A stretch of 64,000 bases of DNA from an uncultured Paracoccaceae bacterium (GCA_905182355.1 CAJJBH010000037.1:42963-106962); one strand, 5' to 3'. Shown: positions 8,995-18,947, counted from the stretch's first letter. Program-made: numbers and translations. Notes: generated from the letters alone by a model not told the origin.

Positions 8995-9663
8995 TTATGT
9001 GGGATTTGATGAGTTGCCCAAGGTAGATCGCTTTATCAGTTCGAATTGTCCGTCCATGCGCACACCAACCAAGGACAATGCATTGATGACAAAAGGCGAG
9101 GGGGTAAGTGGCGTGAAAACTGACTGCGCCTTTTGCTGAACAGCATCTTGTTGGTTCGCTTTTAAATTCCCACTTAAGGTCATGTGGAATTTAAATTGAT
9201 CAAAAACATAGGGGTATCCCCATTTGACTAGATTCACTTCTTGAGCAGGCGTCAGTCCTGATGTCCTGCGGCGTGCAAGCTTTGCTTGGTAAGGTGGCGC
9301 GCGAAAGGGGTCCAGTTCTGAAACGACCCGACCTGCCAATGTCGCAAGCGCATCCTTCTGCTTTGGGGGGGGGCAAAGCCACAAAACTGCCAATGCGGAT
9401 TGGTGTTAAGTCTGCCAAAGACGTGGGCCATAAGCCAAAAAAAGAGTGGTGAACGCAGCGTCCAGCTCTGTGATCGTCCTGTCATGTTTTAAAAAGAACG
9501 GTGGCTTGGTGGTCGCGTGGAAACCGTATTTTTGTGGACGTTTTACGATACTGATATAGGGCTCACCAACTGATTGTCCTGTTGCTAAATCCCACCCTAA
9601 CCATTGTGCTCCTGTCGGTGTGAAGAAAACACCAAAACGCCTATAGTCCTCAGACAAAATCAA
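8995..9663 (-). pseudogene. DUF1045 (2H-phosphoesterase-like) gene broken by two frameshifts
   Basis: Three overlapping minus-strand frames join into one DUF1045-like protein. The N-terminal part (AQWLGWDLATG, KYGFHATTKPPF) starts at 9663. A short middle part (ADLTPIRIGSFVALPPP) lies in a second frame from about 9418. The C-terminal part (FRAPPYQAKLARRR, WGYPYVFDQFKFHMTLSG) returns to the first frame after a run of nine G at 9365-9373. Losing one G there, and adding one base near 9415, would restore a single frame; as given, the first frame stops at TAA. DUF1045 proteins carry two HxT motifs and are often linked to phosphonate operons, but none is seen here. Sequencing or assembly error remains possible. 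Confidence 0.75.
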
Positions 9664-9878
9664 TGCTTTGACTGAACGTCGAATTTATCGCTGTACCTTG
9701 ATTGGATCGCGTGTATCTCTCAACGGCTCATTGCTGTTAACCTTTAAAGCTAAACAACTACTTCGGTAGGCCACTAATCAGCGCTGAATGTATTTTGTCC
9801 TAAGAAATAGAAGGTTTTCAAATGATGCTGGAAAGCATGGGAGGCGCGATTATTTCGTGCAAGAACACTGTCTGGCAC

Positions 9879-9909
9879 TCGATGGGCAGTATTATCACCT
9901 GCCCATCGA
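9879..9909. terminator. Hairpin downstream of adk
   Basis: A perfect 10-bp stem, TCGATGGGCA/TGCCCATCGA, with an 11-base loop, lies 8 bases past the adk stop codon on the minus strand. There is no T-tract on that strand, so it may be a weak terminator or a 3'-end stabiliser. Confidence 0.5.
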
Positions 9910-9916
9910 CTTTGCG

Positions 9917-10600
9917 TCAGGCTGTGACGCCTTGAACCAAACTGCTAAGTGATGCGCTTATTGCATCAATTGCGCCCATCGCGTCGACACGTTGCAATGC
10001 ACCTTTACCCTCGTAATAGCTGATCAAAGGTGCTGTTTGAGCGTGATAGGCGACCAAACGACCACCTACCGTCTCGGCATTGTCATCTGCACGGCGCTTC
10101 ATATCGATACTGCCACATCCGTCGCAGACACCAGCCCGTGTTGGGATCTTAAAGCTGTCGTGAAACCCTTCGCCGCAGCCCCCACAAGTGTAGCGACCTG
10201 CAACACGTTCCACCATGGCCGCGTCGTCAACTTCTAGGCTGATCGCGGCATTTATTTTCTGACCTCTTTCAGTCAACAAAACGTCCAATGCTTCGGCTTG
10301 AATGGCCGTACGTGGAAAGCCGTCCAAGATGACACCGCTGGCACAATCCGCTTCGCCCAAACGATCACGTAAGATATTAATGACGATCTGGTCACTGACA
10401 AATGCGCCCGATTTCATTACCGCATCGGCAGCTTTGCCTGCTGGTGTACCAGAAGCAACGGCGGCACGTAGAAGATCGCCAGTGGACAGTTGGACAAGAC
10501 CAAATTGTTTTTCCAGCTTACGGGCTTGGGTGCCTTTGCCGGCACCAGGGGGGCCAAGCAAGATAAGGACAGGGGCTGTATTCATGACATTGGTATCCAT
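9917..10600 (-). CDS. adk: Adenylate kinase
   Basis: A 227-residue long-form adenylate kinase (ATP + AMP to 2 ADP), cytoplasmic. The P-loop LGPPGAGKGT lies at about residues 15-24, and the AMP-binding DGFPRT motif is present. The LID carries two Cys pairs (YTCGGC and VCDGC), indicating a structural zinc. In many genomes adk lies in the ribosomal-protein operon, but here it sits beside acs and is apparently monocistronic. An internal ATG at codon 6 (MNTAPV) is an alternative start. Confidence 0.95.
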   Translation of the reverse strand: MDTNVMNTAPVLILLGPPGAGKGTQARKLEKQFGLVQLSTGDLLRAAVASGTPAGKAADAVMKSGAFVSDQIVINILRDRLGEADCASGVILDGFPRTAIQAEALDVLLTERGQKINAAISLEVDDAAMVERVAGRYTCGGCGEGFHDSFKIPTRAGVCDGCGSIDMKRRADDNAETVGGRLVAYHAQTAPLISYYEGKGALQRVDAMGAIDAISASLSSLVQGVTA

Positions 10601-10654
10601 CGGTTATTCATGTGGGCCGTGATGCCCGCAGCTTTTGCGAACATCTTTGTCTCT

Positions 10655-12607
10655 TCAGACCATGCGGTTTTCGATTAGGTCTTCAACAACGCTTGGGTCA
10701 GCAAGTGTTGAAATATCACCCAGCGCGCCAAAGTCGTTTTCGGCAATCTTGCGCAAGATGCGGCGCATAATTTTACCTGAACGGGTTTTTGGCAGACCCG
10801 GTGCCCATTGGATCAAATCCGGTGACGCGATTGGGCCAATTTCAGTGCGAACCCATTTGCGCAGTTCCACACGCAATTCTTCTGTTGGCTCTTCACCGTT
10901 CATCAACGTGACGTAGCAATAGATGCCTTGGCCTTTGATTTCGTGAGGATACCCGACTACGGCGGCTTCTGCCACTTTGGGGTGGGCGACCAATGCGCTT
11001 TCAACTTCTGCGGTGCCCATGCGGTGGCCGGACACATTGATTACGTCATCGACGCGGCCTGTGATCCAGTAATCGCCGTCTGCGTCGCGTTTGCAGCCGT
11101 CGCCGGTAAAGTAATACCCTTTGTAGTCCGAGAAATAGGTTTTCTCGAACCGCTCGTGATCACCCCAAACAGACCGCATCTGGCCAGGCCAGCTGTCCTT
11201 GATACACAAGACACCTTCGACATCATTGCCTTCAATGATCTCGCCTGATGCAGGTTCAAGAACAACAGGTTCAATGCCAAAAAATGGTTTCATTGCTGAT
11301 CCCGGTTTCATCGCGTGTGCGCCGGGCAGTGGTGTCATCAAGTGACCACCTGTTTCCGTCTGCCACCACGTGTCTACGATTGGGCATCTGCCGCCGCCGA
11401 TAACTTCGTTGTACCAGTTCCACGCTTCAGGATTGATTGGTTCACCAACTGTGCCAAGCACTTTTAGGCTGCTTAGATCGCATCCCTTGGTGAAATCATC
11501 GCCTTTCGCCATCAGGGCGCGAATTGCGGTTGGCGCAGTGTAAAATTGCGCAACTTTGTGTTTTTCGCAGACCTGCCAAAAGCGGGAGGCGTCTGGGTAC
11601 GTTGGTACGCCTTCAAACATGACGGTGGTCGCACCGTTGGCCAGCGGACCATAAACGATATAGCTGTGGCCAGTGACCCAACCCACATCGGCTGTGCACC
11701 AGAATACATCACCTTCTTTATAGTCAAAGGTGATCTCGTGGGTCATCGCGGCATAGACGATGTAACCGCCAGAGGTGTGAACCACGCCTTTTGGCATGCC
11801 TGTTGAACCGGATGTATATAGAACAAACAACGGGTCTTCGGCGTTCATCTCTTCGGGTGGGCAATCGGCAGAGGCATTGGCAGCCAGTGCGTTATAATCA
11901 TAGTCGCGGCCATCCGTCCAAGTGGTCTGCCCACCTGTGCGTTTAACAACCAGACACTTCACTTCGTCAGAGGTGTGAAGCAATGCCTGATCCGCATTTG
12001 TTTTTAGCGGTGTGTTGCGTCCACCACGCGGGGCCTCATCCGCTGTAATGACAACTTTTGCTTCTGATCCATTAATCCGGGCGGCCAATGCGTCAGAAGA
12101 AAAACCAGCAAAAACGATTGAGTGGATGGCACCGATACGGGCGCAGGCCAGCATTGCATATGCGGCTTCAGGGATCATTGGCAGATAGATTACAACGCGG
12201 TCACCTTTGGATACGCCAAGGTCTTTCAACACGTTCGCCATTTTAGAAACTGAAGCGTGCAACTGTTTGTAAGTGATGTGCAGGGTTTCGTCCGTTGGGC
12301 TGTCAGGCTCCCAAATGATAGCGGTCTGATCGCCGCGTGTCGCCAAGTGACGATCAATGCAATTGGCAGATACGTTCAGCGTGCCATCGCCGTACCAATT
12401 GATCGACACATCACCCAAAGCAAAATTGACATCTTTGACTTTGGTATAGGGTTTGATCCAATCAATGCGTTTGCCATGTTCACCCCAGAATGCTTCGGGA
12501 TCAGCAATTGACGCTGTATACATGGCGTCATACTTCGCCGCGTCTACATGGGCGTTTGCTGCCATATCTGCAGATGGCGGATAGGTTTTGGATTTGGTGT
12601 CTGACAT
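10655..12607 (-). CDS. acs: Acetyl-CoA synthetase (AMP-forming)
   Basis: A 650-residue AMP-forming acetate-CoA ligase of typical length. It shows the adenylation motif [12 protein letters not shown], the [11 protein letters not shown] acetate-site region, the hinge [15 protein letters not shown] and the C-terminal catalytic lysine in TRSGKIMRR, which is the usual acetylation site. It activates acetate for the TCA/glyoxylate pathways. The 5' leader contains GGGAGG before the ATG and a small GCCCC/GGGGC hairpin at 12632-12644. It is probably its own transcription unit, with adk downstream on the same strand. Confidence 0.96.
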   Translation of the reverse strand: MSDTKSKTYPPSADMAANAHVDAAKYDAMYTASIADPEAFWGEHGKRIDWIKPYTKVKDVNFALGDVSINWYGDGTLNVSANCIDRHLATRGDQTAIIWEPDSPTDETLHITYKQLHASVSKMANVLKDLGVSKGDRVVIYLPMIPEAAYAMLACARIGAIHSIVFAGFSSDALAARINGSEAKVVITADEAPRGGRNTPLKTNADQALLHTSDEVKCLVVKRTGGQTTWTDGRDYDYNALAANASADCPPEEMNAEDPLFVLYTSGSTGMPKGVVHTSGGYIVYAAMTHEITFDYKEGDVFWCTADVGWVTGHSYIVYGPLANGATTVMFEGVPTYPDASRFWQVCEKHKVAQFYTAPTAIRALMAKGDDFTKGCDLSSLKVLGTVGEPINPEAWNWYNEVIGGGRCPIVDTWWQTETGGHLMTPLPGAHAMKPGSAMKPFFGIEPVVLEPASGEIIEGNDVEGVLCIKDSWPGQMRSVWGDHERFEKTYFSDYKGYYFTGDGCKRDADGDYWITGRVDDVINVSGHRMGTAEVESALVAHPKVAEAAVVGYPHEIKGQGIYCYVTLMNGEEPTEELRVELRKWVRTEIGPIASPDLIQWAPGLPKTRSGKIMRRILRKIAENDFGALGDISTLADPSVVEDLIENRMV

Positions 12608-13170
12608 GGTTGGTGCCTCCCTAGTGGCCGTGCCCCATCGGGGCGATCTTTATACATTCAAGCAAACTTTAATGCGTCACTCCCACGCGGTTTGCTTTGT
12701 CGTTGATGCGGATAATACCGTGAATTGAAAAGAAGGGAATAAGAGACCGTAATATAAGGATTTATCTGTAAAGGTTTTTCCCGCAGCCTAAGGAGCGTGT
12801 AAAGTTTTCGCATAGGGCTTGTAAATTTCCACGCTTTTTCGGGGGATTGCCTGTCAAAAATCTGTAAACCGAGTGCAAGTGGTTCTGTGAGCTGCCGTAA
12901 ATTCATGTGCGATAGAATAGCAAAGGTTGCTGTGCGGGTACGACATATTGTTTCGCGCCTAGTCTGCTTTAGGTGATCTCAGGCAGAATCGCCCGATTTT
13001 GAATTCGCAATGATCAACGCCTAATTCCAGCTGGCTTTTTATTGAAACTCATCTTTGACTCTTGGTTATGATTGGTTTTAGCCCTTGGAACTCTGTTAAC
13101 CTCACGTTAGCGTTTGCCACAAGCGGATCCCGGCATCATTGTCCACGGGTCCGCATATAGGGAGAATAAG
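12608..13170. other. Divergent intergenic region between acs and dctP
   Basis: About 560 bases without a credible gene. The 82-codon minus-strand ORF at 12658-12906 has no family features or ribosome-binding site I trust. The region must hold the acs and dctP promoters. I see only the small leader hairpin near acs and a good ribosome-binding site (GGGAG) before dctP. Confidence 0.5.
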
Positions 13171-14187
13171 ATGAACAAATTTGTATTTAGCGCTGTTGCC
13201 AGCACGGTCGCATTCGCATTCGCATTTGAGGCTGCTGCCACAGAATGGAACGTATCTGTTTGGGGCAAGCGCCGCGCGTTCACAGAGCACGTTGAAAAGT
13301 TGGCCGAACTGGTTTCCGAAAAGACCAATGGCGAATTCACCATGAACATCAGCTATGGTGGTCTGTCTAAGAACAAAGAGAACCTTGATGGTATTTCCAT
13401 TGGCGCGTTCGAAATGGCGCAGTTTTGTGCGGGCTATCACCGTGATAAAAACCGTGTTGTGACAGTTTTGGAATTGCCATTCTTGGGTGTTGAAAATCTC
13501 GCGCAAGAAGTTGCTGTGTCTGCGGCTGTTTATGCCCACCCAGCAGCAATTGAAGAAATGGCGCAGTGGAATGCACGTCTGTTGATGACATCACCAATGC
13601 CACAGTACAATTTGGTCGGAACGGGCGAACCACGTATGTCGCTGGCCGACTTTGAAGGTATGCGTGTACGCGCTACAGGCGGCATCGGTAAAGCATTTGC
13701 GTCAGTTGGCGCAGTTCCAACATCTGTGACAGCAACCGAAGCCTACCAAGCGATGGAAGGCGGTCTTGTCGACACAGTTGCGTTTGCCCAGCACGCGCAC
13801 CTGTCATACGGCACGATCAACCAAGCCACTTGGTGGACAGCCAACCTGAACCCAGGCACAGTGAACTGCCCAGTTGTTGCAAACATCGACGCCTATGAAG
13901 CCCTGTCTGACGCGGAACGCGAAGCATTGGACAGCTCGATCCCAGAAGCGGTGGACCACTATCTTGCCAACTACGGCAAACTATTGGCCCGTTGGGACAG
14001 TGTTCTGGACGAAAAAGGTGTGAAAAAAGTTGAACTTAGCGAAGATGTTCTTGCTGAATTCCGCACCACGGCTGCTGATCCAATCCGCGACGAATGGATT
14101 GCCGACATGGAAGCCCAAGGCGTTCCAGGTCAAGAGTTGTATGATCTAGTTGTAAGCACATTGGCTAAAGCCAAAATGGCTAACTAA
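13171..14187 (+). CDS. dctP: TRAP transporter substrate-binding protein (DctP family)
   Basis: A 338-residue periplasmic binding protein. The start at 13171 is chosen because GGGAG sits just before it and a signal peptide follows (MNKFVFSAVASTVAFAFA, cleavage near EAAATEW); the track's start at 13114 adds an unlikely leader. DctP-family features include the LPFLG segment and the substrate-carboxylate arginine region GMRVRATGGIGKAFASVGAVP. The ligand is probably an organic acid but cannot be read from sequence. It is followed by a hairpin and then dctQ and dctM. Confidence 0.9.
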   Translation: MNKFVFSAVASTVAFAFAFEAAATEWNVSVWGKRRAFTEHVEKLAELVSEKTNGEFTMNISYGGLSKNKENLDGISIGAFEMAQFCAGYHRDKNRVVTVLELPFLGVENLAQEVAVSAAVYAHPAAIEEMAQWNARLLMTSPMPQYNLVGTGEPRMSLADFEGMRVRATGGIGKAFASVGAVPTSVTATEAYQAMEGGLVDTVAFAQHAHLSYGTINQATWWTANLNPGTVNCPVVANIDAYEALSDAEREALDSSIPEAVDHYLANYGKLLARWDSVLDEKGVKKVELSEDVLAEFRTTAADPIRDEWIADMEAQGVPGQELYDLVVSTLAKAKMAN

Positions 14188-14206
14188 GCGACCTGAACTT
14201 ACCAGC

Positions 14207-14234
14207 AGGGCCGTCCCTTCCTTGGGGCGGCCCT
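14207..14234 (+). terminator. Intercistronic hairpin between dctP and dctQ
   Basis: AGGGCCGTCCC pairs with GGGGCGGCCCT around a six-base loop, giving an 11-bp GC-rich stem with one G-T pair. It lies 20 bases after the dctP stop and has no immediate T-run. Such hairpins often cause partial termination or protect the upstream mRNA, giving more binding protein than permease. Confidence 0.6.
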
Positions 14235-14270
14235 ACCTATAAAAAAATAGATACTCGGGGGAGTAGGACA

Positions 14271-14900
14271 ATGGCAGGATCAGCTGCGGTGCTGGAGGAT
14301 TCCAGTCTGCTAAGTCGACTGGATCGCGCATTGTTGCCACTGGAACGCTTTTGCGCGTTGCTCAGCGGCCTTGCGATATTCTCACTGATGTTTTTGGCGG
14401 CCTATTCCGTCATTACACGCAAATTCTTTGGCAGCCCCATGATGGGCTATGTCGACCTGATCGAAAGTGCCATGCCGATCATTGCGATCATGGGTGTGGC
14501 TTACGTGCAGCGCGATGGAACCCACATTCGAATGGACATGTTGGTCAGTAAATTAAGTGGCCGCACGCTTTGGCTGTTTGAACTGATTTCGGTCCTCATG
14601 ATCCTTTTGCTGATGGCGGCGCTGACATGGGGGGCGTGGGATCACTTCATGCGATCATTTGATTGCTCTCGCCCTTGGTGCAGTAAAGACAGCACCACCG
14701 ATATTTACCTGCCACTTTGGCCCTCCAAATTTGTTGTGCCGTTTGCCTTTTTTGTCTTGTGCTTGCGCCTGATATTGCAGGCATGGGGCTATGGCCGTGC
14801 GCTTGTGTATGGGTTGGAAAACCCTGCTGGCGTCCCTTTAACTCTGACCGTCGCGGAACAAGCGGCAATTGAGGCGCGTATCTTGGAGGGAGCAGACTGA
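14271..14900 (+). CDS. dctQ: TRAP transporter small permease (DctQ family)
   Basis: A 209-residue membrane protein with the four-helix DctQ layout: a helix at about 30-50 (ALLSGLAIFSLMFLAAYSVI), then YVDLIESAMPIIAIMGVAYVQRDGTHIRMD, typical of the family, and two further helices. It couples the binding protein to the large permease in Na+-driven organic-acid uptake. A GGGGGAGTAGG ribosome-binding site precedes it. Its stop overlaps the dctM start by one base (TGATG), so translation is probably coupled. Confidence 0.9.
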   Translation: MAGSAAVLEDSSLLSRLDRALLPLERFCALLSGLAIFSLMFLAAYSVITRKFFGSPMMGYVDLIESAMPIIAIMGVAYVQRDGTHIRMDMLVSKLSGRTLWLFELISVLMILLLMAALTWGAWDHFMRSFDCSRPWCSKDSTTDIYLPLWPSKFVVPFAFFVLCLRLILQAWGYGRALVYGLENPAGVPLTLTVAEQAAIEARILEGAD

Positions 14901-16300
14901 TGGATAGCATTACAATCGGATTATGTGTCAGCGGCGGAATGCTGGTCATGGTGCTTCTGGGTATGCGGGTGGCATTTGCTGCGGGTATGGCTGGATTTGT
15001 GGGCCTCGTTTGGCTGCGCTGGAATGGGTATGATTATGATCCTGAAAAGTTCGGCAAGGCCCTGACCATCAGCGTGCGCATTGCTGGGCTAACACCACAA
15101 TCAAAGGTCAGCGCTAATGTGCTAAGCCTTATCCCAGTGTTCATCCTTATTGGCTACCTCGCCTATTACGCCAAACTAACATCTGCTTTGTTCGAGGCCT
15201 GCAAACGCTGGTTCGCATGGGTTCCAGGTGGTTTGGCGGTATCAACCGTATTTGCGACCGCAGGTTTTGCAGCTGTGTCGGGTGCATCTGTGGCCACGGC
15301 CGCTGTGTTCGCGCGTATCGCGATCCCCGAGATGTTGAAGATCGGCTACAACAAACAATTCGCGGCTGGTGTCGTTGCCGCTGGTGGTACGTTGGCATCG
15401 TTGATCCCACCTTCAGCAATCCTTGTGATCTATGCGATCATCGTGGAACAAGACGTTGGCAAGTTGCTGCTTGCTGGCTTTATCCCCGGCGCGTTTTCGG
15501 CTGTGGTCTATGCGATATTGATCATCGGTATTGCGATGACCTTCAAAAACGTGGGTCCCCCAGTGCGCGGCTTTACATGGAAACAACGTTTTGAGTCTTT
15601 GCCGCCAGCGTTGCCAATTGTAGCGGTGGTCGTGATCATCATCTTCTTTGTCTACAACCCGTTTGGCGATGCATGGGGTACGCCAACCGAGGGGGGCGCG
15701 ATTGGCGCGTTTATCGTGTTCTTGGTGGCGATGTACCGCGGGATGCGCTGGGCGCAATTGAAAGAGGCGTTGTTAGAGACAGCCAAACTAACTGTAATGA
15801 TCTTCACCATCATCTGGGGTGTGCTGATCTATGTGCGCTTTCTTGGGTTCGCCAAATTACCGGATGCGTTTTCAGACTGGATTGTGTCATTGGACATGGC
15901 ACCTTTGGCGATTTTGGTGTGCATCCTTCTGGCCTATGCTGTTTTGGGTATGTTCATGGATGCCATCGGGATGCTGTTGTTGACGCTGCCCGTGGTTTAC
16001 CCTGCAATCATGGCCCTGAACGGGGGCGAGTACGTCAGTGCTGCTGACAGTGCGTTTGGCATGTCTGGTCCGATGTGTGCGATCTGGTTTGGGATTTTGG
16101 TGGTCAAAATGGCAGAGTTCTGTTTGATCACACCGCCCATTGGCCTCAACTGTTTTGTGGTTGCCGGTGTGCGTGATGACCTAACGGTTCAGGACGTGTT
16201 CAAAGGTGTGATGCCGTTCTTCTTGGCAGATGCAGTGACAATTGCGTTGCTGGTGGCATTCCCGGGTATCGTTTTGTGGTTGCCATCGCTTGTAGGGTAA
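14900..16300 (+). CDS. dctM: TRAP transporter large permease (DctM family)
   Basis: A 466-residue polytopic protein with about a dozen hydrophobic helices. The DctM segments GASVATAAVFARIAIPEM and GGTLASLIPPSAILVIYAI are conserved, as is the second half-repeat around FMDAIGMLLLTLPVVYPAI. It forms the transport pore of the tripartite carrier with DctP and DctQ. The operon ends here: the next gene is convergent and its stop is only six bases away. Confidence 0.93.
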   Translation: MDSITIGLCVSGGMLVMVLLGMRVAFAAGMAGFVGLVWLRWNGYDYDPEKFGKALTISVRIAGLTPQSKVSANVLSLIPVFILIGYLAYYAKLTSALFEACKRWFAWVPGGLAVSTVFATAGFAAVSGASVATAAVFARIAIPEMLKIGYNKQFAAGVVAAGGTLASLIPPSAILVIYAIIVEQDVGKLLLAGFIPGAFSAVVYAILIIGIAMTFKNVGPPVRGFTWKQRFESLPPALPIVAVVVIIIFFVYNPFGDAWGTPTEGGAIGAFIVFLVAMYRGMRWAQLKEALLETAKLTVMIFTIIWGVLIYVRFLGFAKLPDAFSDWIVSLDMAPLAILVCILLAYAVLGMFMDAIGMLLLTLPVVYPAIMALNGGEYVSAADSAFGMSGPMCAIWFGILVVKMAEFCLITPPIGLNCFVVAGVRDDLTVQDVFKGVMPFFLADAVTIALLVAFPGIVLWLPSLVG

Positions 16301-16305
16301 TCGCT

Positions 16306-17148
16306 TTAAAGCGCTAAATATCCTATGCCTGCAAAACTGATGGCGACGCCAATCCATTGTGGTGTCGTCATCCGTTCCTTTAAGAACAACCATGCCAAAA
16401 TAATCGTGATCATCCCGAAGGTCGAGGCAGCAACTGCCGCAAATTCAGGGCGGTGAAGGTTGCCTGATGCAATCACAATACCAAGGGCTATGGCATCCAA
16501 CAGTCCCATTAATGCCAACAATGGCCATGCGCTGCGTTCAGGTAACTTTACGCCTTCGGATGCCAACAATAAAATAACAGCCCCCATTGCAGCAGCCAAT
16601 CGAGTGATCAAAACCACGGGCAATTCGCTGCCTGCTTGTGTTGCGATGTGGCCCACGGCAAAGGTCAACGCAAACCCCACAGCCCCAACCAGTGACCAAC
16701 CTATTGCGGCGCGTTGCGATCCGCCGCTGTACTCTTGGTCAGACAACATGCTGACAATTGCGACGCCAAGGATCACAGCGCCTACAGCGATCCATTGGTC
16801 CCAATTTACGGGCTGTCCCATTACTGCGGCCCAGCCAATCGACAAAATCGGATAGGCACCCATGATTGGGGCCACCAAGCGCACGGGGCCGATCGAGAAT
16901 GCGTTGTACAGACCAATAGCGCCGATCAAATAAAGCAACCCGCTTAAAATGCTAAGCCCATAGCTGAGTAAACCCATTTGCGACCAATCGCCAAAGCCGC
17001 CTGCGATGGGTAGTAGGAATACCAAACCAACCACCATGACAGTCGTCAAAGCGGGCAGTACGCCACCGCGTTGCGAGACATAGCGCACACAAATGTCGTG
17101 GACACCCCATGCAAGGGCGGCAAACATTCCTAAGGTGAGTGAGAGCAT
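16306..17148 (-). CDS. DMT-superfamily EamA permease
   Basis: A 280-residue protein from the ATG at 17148 (MLSLTLGMFAALAWGVHD), with ten predicted membrane helices in two EamA repeats. The track's longer start at 17217 adds a polar leader with no homology feel. EamA proteins export or import amino acids, nucleotides and other small metabolites, and no substrate can be read here. It is convergent with dctM. Confidence 0.85.
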   Translation of the reverse strand: MLSLTLGMFAALAWGVHDICVRYVSQRGGVLPALTTVMVVGLVFLLPIAGGFGDWSQMGLLSYGLSILSGLLYLIGAIGLYNAFSIGPVRLVAPIMGAYPILSIGWAAVMGQPVNWDQWIAVGAVILGVAIVSMLSDQEYSGGSQRAAIGWSLVGAVGFALTFAVGHIATQAGSELPVVLITRLAAAMGAVILLLASEGVKLPERSAWPLLALMGLLDAIALGIVIASGNLHRPEFAAVAASTFGMITIILAWLFLKERMTTPQWIGVAISFAGIGYLAL

Positions 17149-17472
17149 TTTAGGGTCCCGTTTCGTGATGTCTTTCAATTCGCCATAGGTGGCCTGTTGA
17201 AAGACTTGCGTAAACAATCCACCGGATCGTTTCTATCGCTTAATAACTGTATGACTTAAAAAGTAGTGGCCGGGAAACCGCTGATTTTCGTGCGCAATAC
17301 GCGAAATTCTATGCTGTCCAAAAACGGAAATTTCCATTTCAAAGGAAACCAGAGTGTTTGATAGCATCAACTGGGATAGTAACGTCTTAAACTATGATAC
17401 TTGAAGGCGCAAAATTCAGACCCCTTCAGACGAAAGTAAACGTACAAAATGAATGCTCAAATTTGCGGCGGT
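17149..17472. other. Gap upstream of the EamA gene and downstream of gmaS
   Basis: No credible gene is seen. The gap contains the EamA promoter region and a perfect 10-bp palindrome GGAAATTTCC at 17326-17335. Its role is unknown. Confidence 0.4.
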
Positions 17473-17496
17473 AAGGTGGGCATAACAGCCCACCTT
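17473..17496. terminator. Terminator hairpin after gmaS
   Basis: AAGGTGGGC/GCCCACCTT forms a perfect 9-bp stem with a six-base loop, six bases past the gmaS stop. T-rich sequence (TTTTGATTT) follows on the plus strand. For gmaS, on the minus strand, the 3' tail is weak, so it may work as a bidirectional end or an RNA stabiliser. Confidence 0.6.
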
Positions 17497-17501
17497 TTGA
17501 T

Positions 17502-18836
17502 TTAGATATCCAGCGTGTTGGCTTTTTCCCAATCTGAGAAGTGACCGCAAAAATCATTCCATTCCTGCATCTTCATTTTGAGATAGGCGGCGGAAAATTC
17601 TTCGCCCATCGCAGCCTTCAGACCCTCATCCTCGTCATACAGGCGCAAGGCGTCCAGCATGTTCAGCGGCAACAAAGGTGCCCCTGTGATGGTGTGTCCT
17701 TCAGCGTACATGTCGATGTCATGACGTGGGCCAGGGTCGGCTTTGGACCGCACACCCGATAGTCCCGCCGCGATGATGATCGCCTGCAACAGATAGGGGT
17801 TCACAGCACCGTCGGGCAGGCGCAATTCAAAACGGCCGGGGCCGGGGACACGCACCATGTGTGTGCGATTGTTGCCGGTCCATGTCACAGTGTTTGGCGC
17901 CCATGTGGCCCCAGACATTGTGCGTGGTGCGTTGATGCGTTTGTAGCTGTTTACTGTTGGGTTGGTGATCGCCGCCAAAGCGGATGCGTGTTTCATTATG
18001 CCACCAAGAAAGTAGCGGCCTTTGTCGGACAGGCCCAGTTCTGCGGTTTGCGAACTGTTGTCTGCCTCCATCGCGAACACGTTTGTTTTGGACTCTTTGC
18101 CCGGCGCGTCCCAAACTGAGATATGAGCGTGACAACCGTTGCCTGTCAGACCCTCGATAGGCTTAGGCATAAACGTGGCGCGGTAACCGTGTTTTTCGGC
18201 CACGCATTTGGTCATGAATTTGAAGAAACTGTGCTTGTCAGCCGTTTTCAGGGCGTCATCAAAATCCCAATTCATTTCCCATTGACCGTTGGCGTCTTCG
18301 TGGTCGTTTTGGTATGCTCCCCAGCCCAATTCCAACATGTAATCAGATATTTCACGGATCACATCAAGGCGACGCATAAAGGCTTGTTGATCATAGCAAG
18401 GCTTGGCCGCGGTATCGAATTCATCACTGATTTTATCGCCTGCTGGGGTCAGCAGGAAGAACTCAGCCTCGATCCCAGTTTTGACGTGCATGCCCATCTC
18501 TGCTGCCTCGGAAACCAGTTTGCGCAACACGTTACGCGGGGCTTGTGCGACGTCTTCGCCTTCCATCACACAGTTGCCGGGCACCCATGCAATTTCCTTG
18601 TTCCACGGTAGGATAATCACGGCTTCTGGGTCCGGAACTGCCAGCATGTCGGGGTGCGCTGGCGTCAGGTCAAGCCATGTGGCAAAGCCTGCAAAACCTG
18701 CGCCATCTTCCTGCATACCTGCGATTGCACGGGCAGGGACCAGCTTGGCCCGTTGCCCACCAAACAGATCGGTGAAGGAGATCATGAAGTATTTTATGCC
18801 GTTCTTTTCGGCAAATTTTGCGAGGTCTGTGGCCAT
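17502..18836 (-). CDS. gmaS: Gamma-glutamylmethylamide synthetase (GlnT/GS-like)
   Basis: A 444-residue glutamine-synthetase-fold ligase. GS motifs are visible: the beta-grasp N-terminus, GIEAEFFLL (metal-ligand glutamates), NDHEDANGQWEMNW, the GNGCHAHIS ATP-site motif and NRTHMVRVPGPGRFELRLPD. On its own it could be GlnA type III/GlnT. The company of an amt gene and the glutamate-synthase-like mgsABC set identifies it as GmaS: glutamate + methylamine + ATP to gamma-glutamylmethylamide. It is the last gene of the mgs block, separated from mgsC by 111 bases containing a hairpin, so it may also be expressed separately. Confidence 0.88.
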   Translation of the reverse strand: MATDLAKFAEKNGIKYFMISFTDLFGGQRAKLVPARAIAGMQEDGAGFAGFATWLDLTPAHPDMLAVPDPEAVIILPWNKEIAWVPGNCVMEGEDVAQAPRNVLRKLVSEAAEMGMHVKTGIEAEFFLLTPAGDKISDEFDTAAKPCYDQQAFMRRLDVIREISDYMLELGWGAYQNDHEDANGQWEMNWDFDDALKTADKHSFFKFMTKCVAEKHGYRATFMPKPIEGLTGNGCHAHISVWDAPGKESKTNVFAMEADNSSQTAELGLSDKGRYFLGGIMKHASALAAITNPTVNSYKRINAPRTMSGATWAPNTVTWTGNNRTHMVRVPGPGRFELRLPDGAVNPYLLQAIIIAAGLSGVRSKADPGPRHDIDMYAEGHTITGAPLLPLNMLDALRLYDEDEGLKAAMGEEFSAAYLKMKMQEWNDFCGHFSDWEKANTLDI

Positions 18837-18916
18837 GTGATTTAATCCTATTTTGCAACGTCGGTATTAGGTCGGTATTTTATCGGTACTGCGTTGGTGC
18901 GTATGTATGTGTGCAA

Positions 18917-18943
18917 AAGGCGCGCCCTATCAGAGCGCGCCTT
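18917..18943. terminator. Hairpin between mgsC and gmaS
   Basis: AAGGCGCGC/GCGCGCCTT forms a perfect 9-bp GC-rich stem with a nine-base loop, and TTTT is reached on the minus strand. It lies five bases after mgsC. It could terminate mgsABC partially and set a lower gmaS level, or mark the mRNA end if gmaS has its own promoter. Confidence 0.6.
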
Positions 18944-18947
18944 GAAT

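Noticed and set aside
12658-12906. 82-codon minus-strand ORF between acs and dctP
   Set aside because: No ribosome-binding site or recognisable motif, and it lies where promoters are expected.
13114-13170. Upstream start of dctP in the track
   Set aside because: It adds residues before a standard signal peptide, whereas the ATG at 13171 has GGGAG just before it.
18123-18611. 162-codon plus-strand ORF opposite gmaS
   Set aside because: A shadow in an antisense frame of a complete GS-family gene, with no domain match.
17502-18836. Ordinary glutamine synthetase (glnA)
   Set aside because: The adjacent mgsABC and amt genes favour GmaS; phylogeny would settle it.
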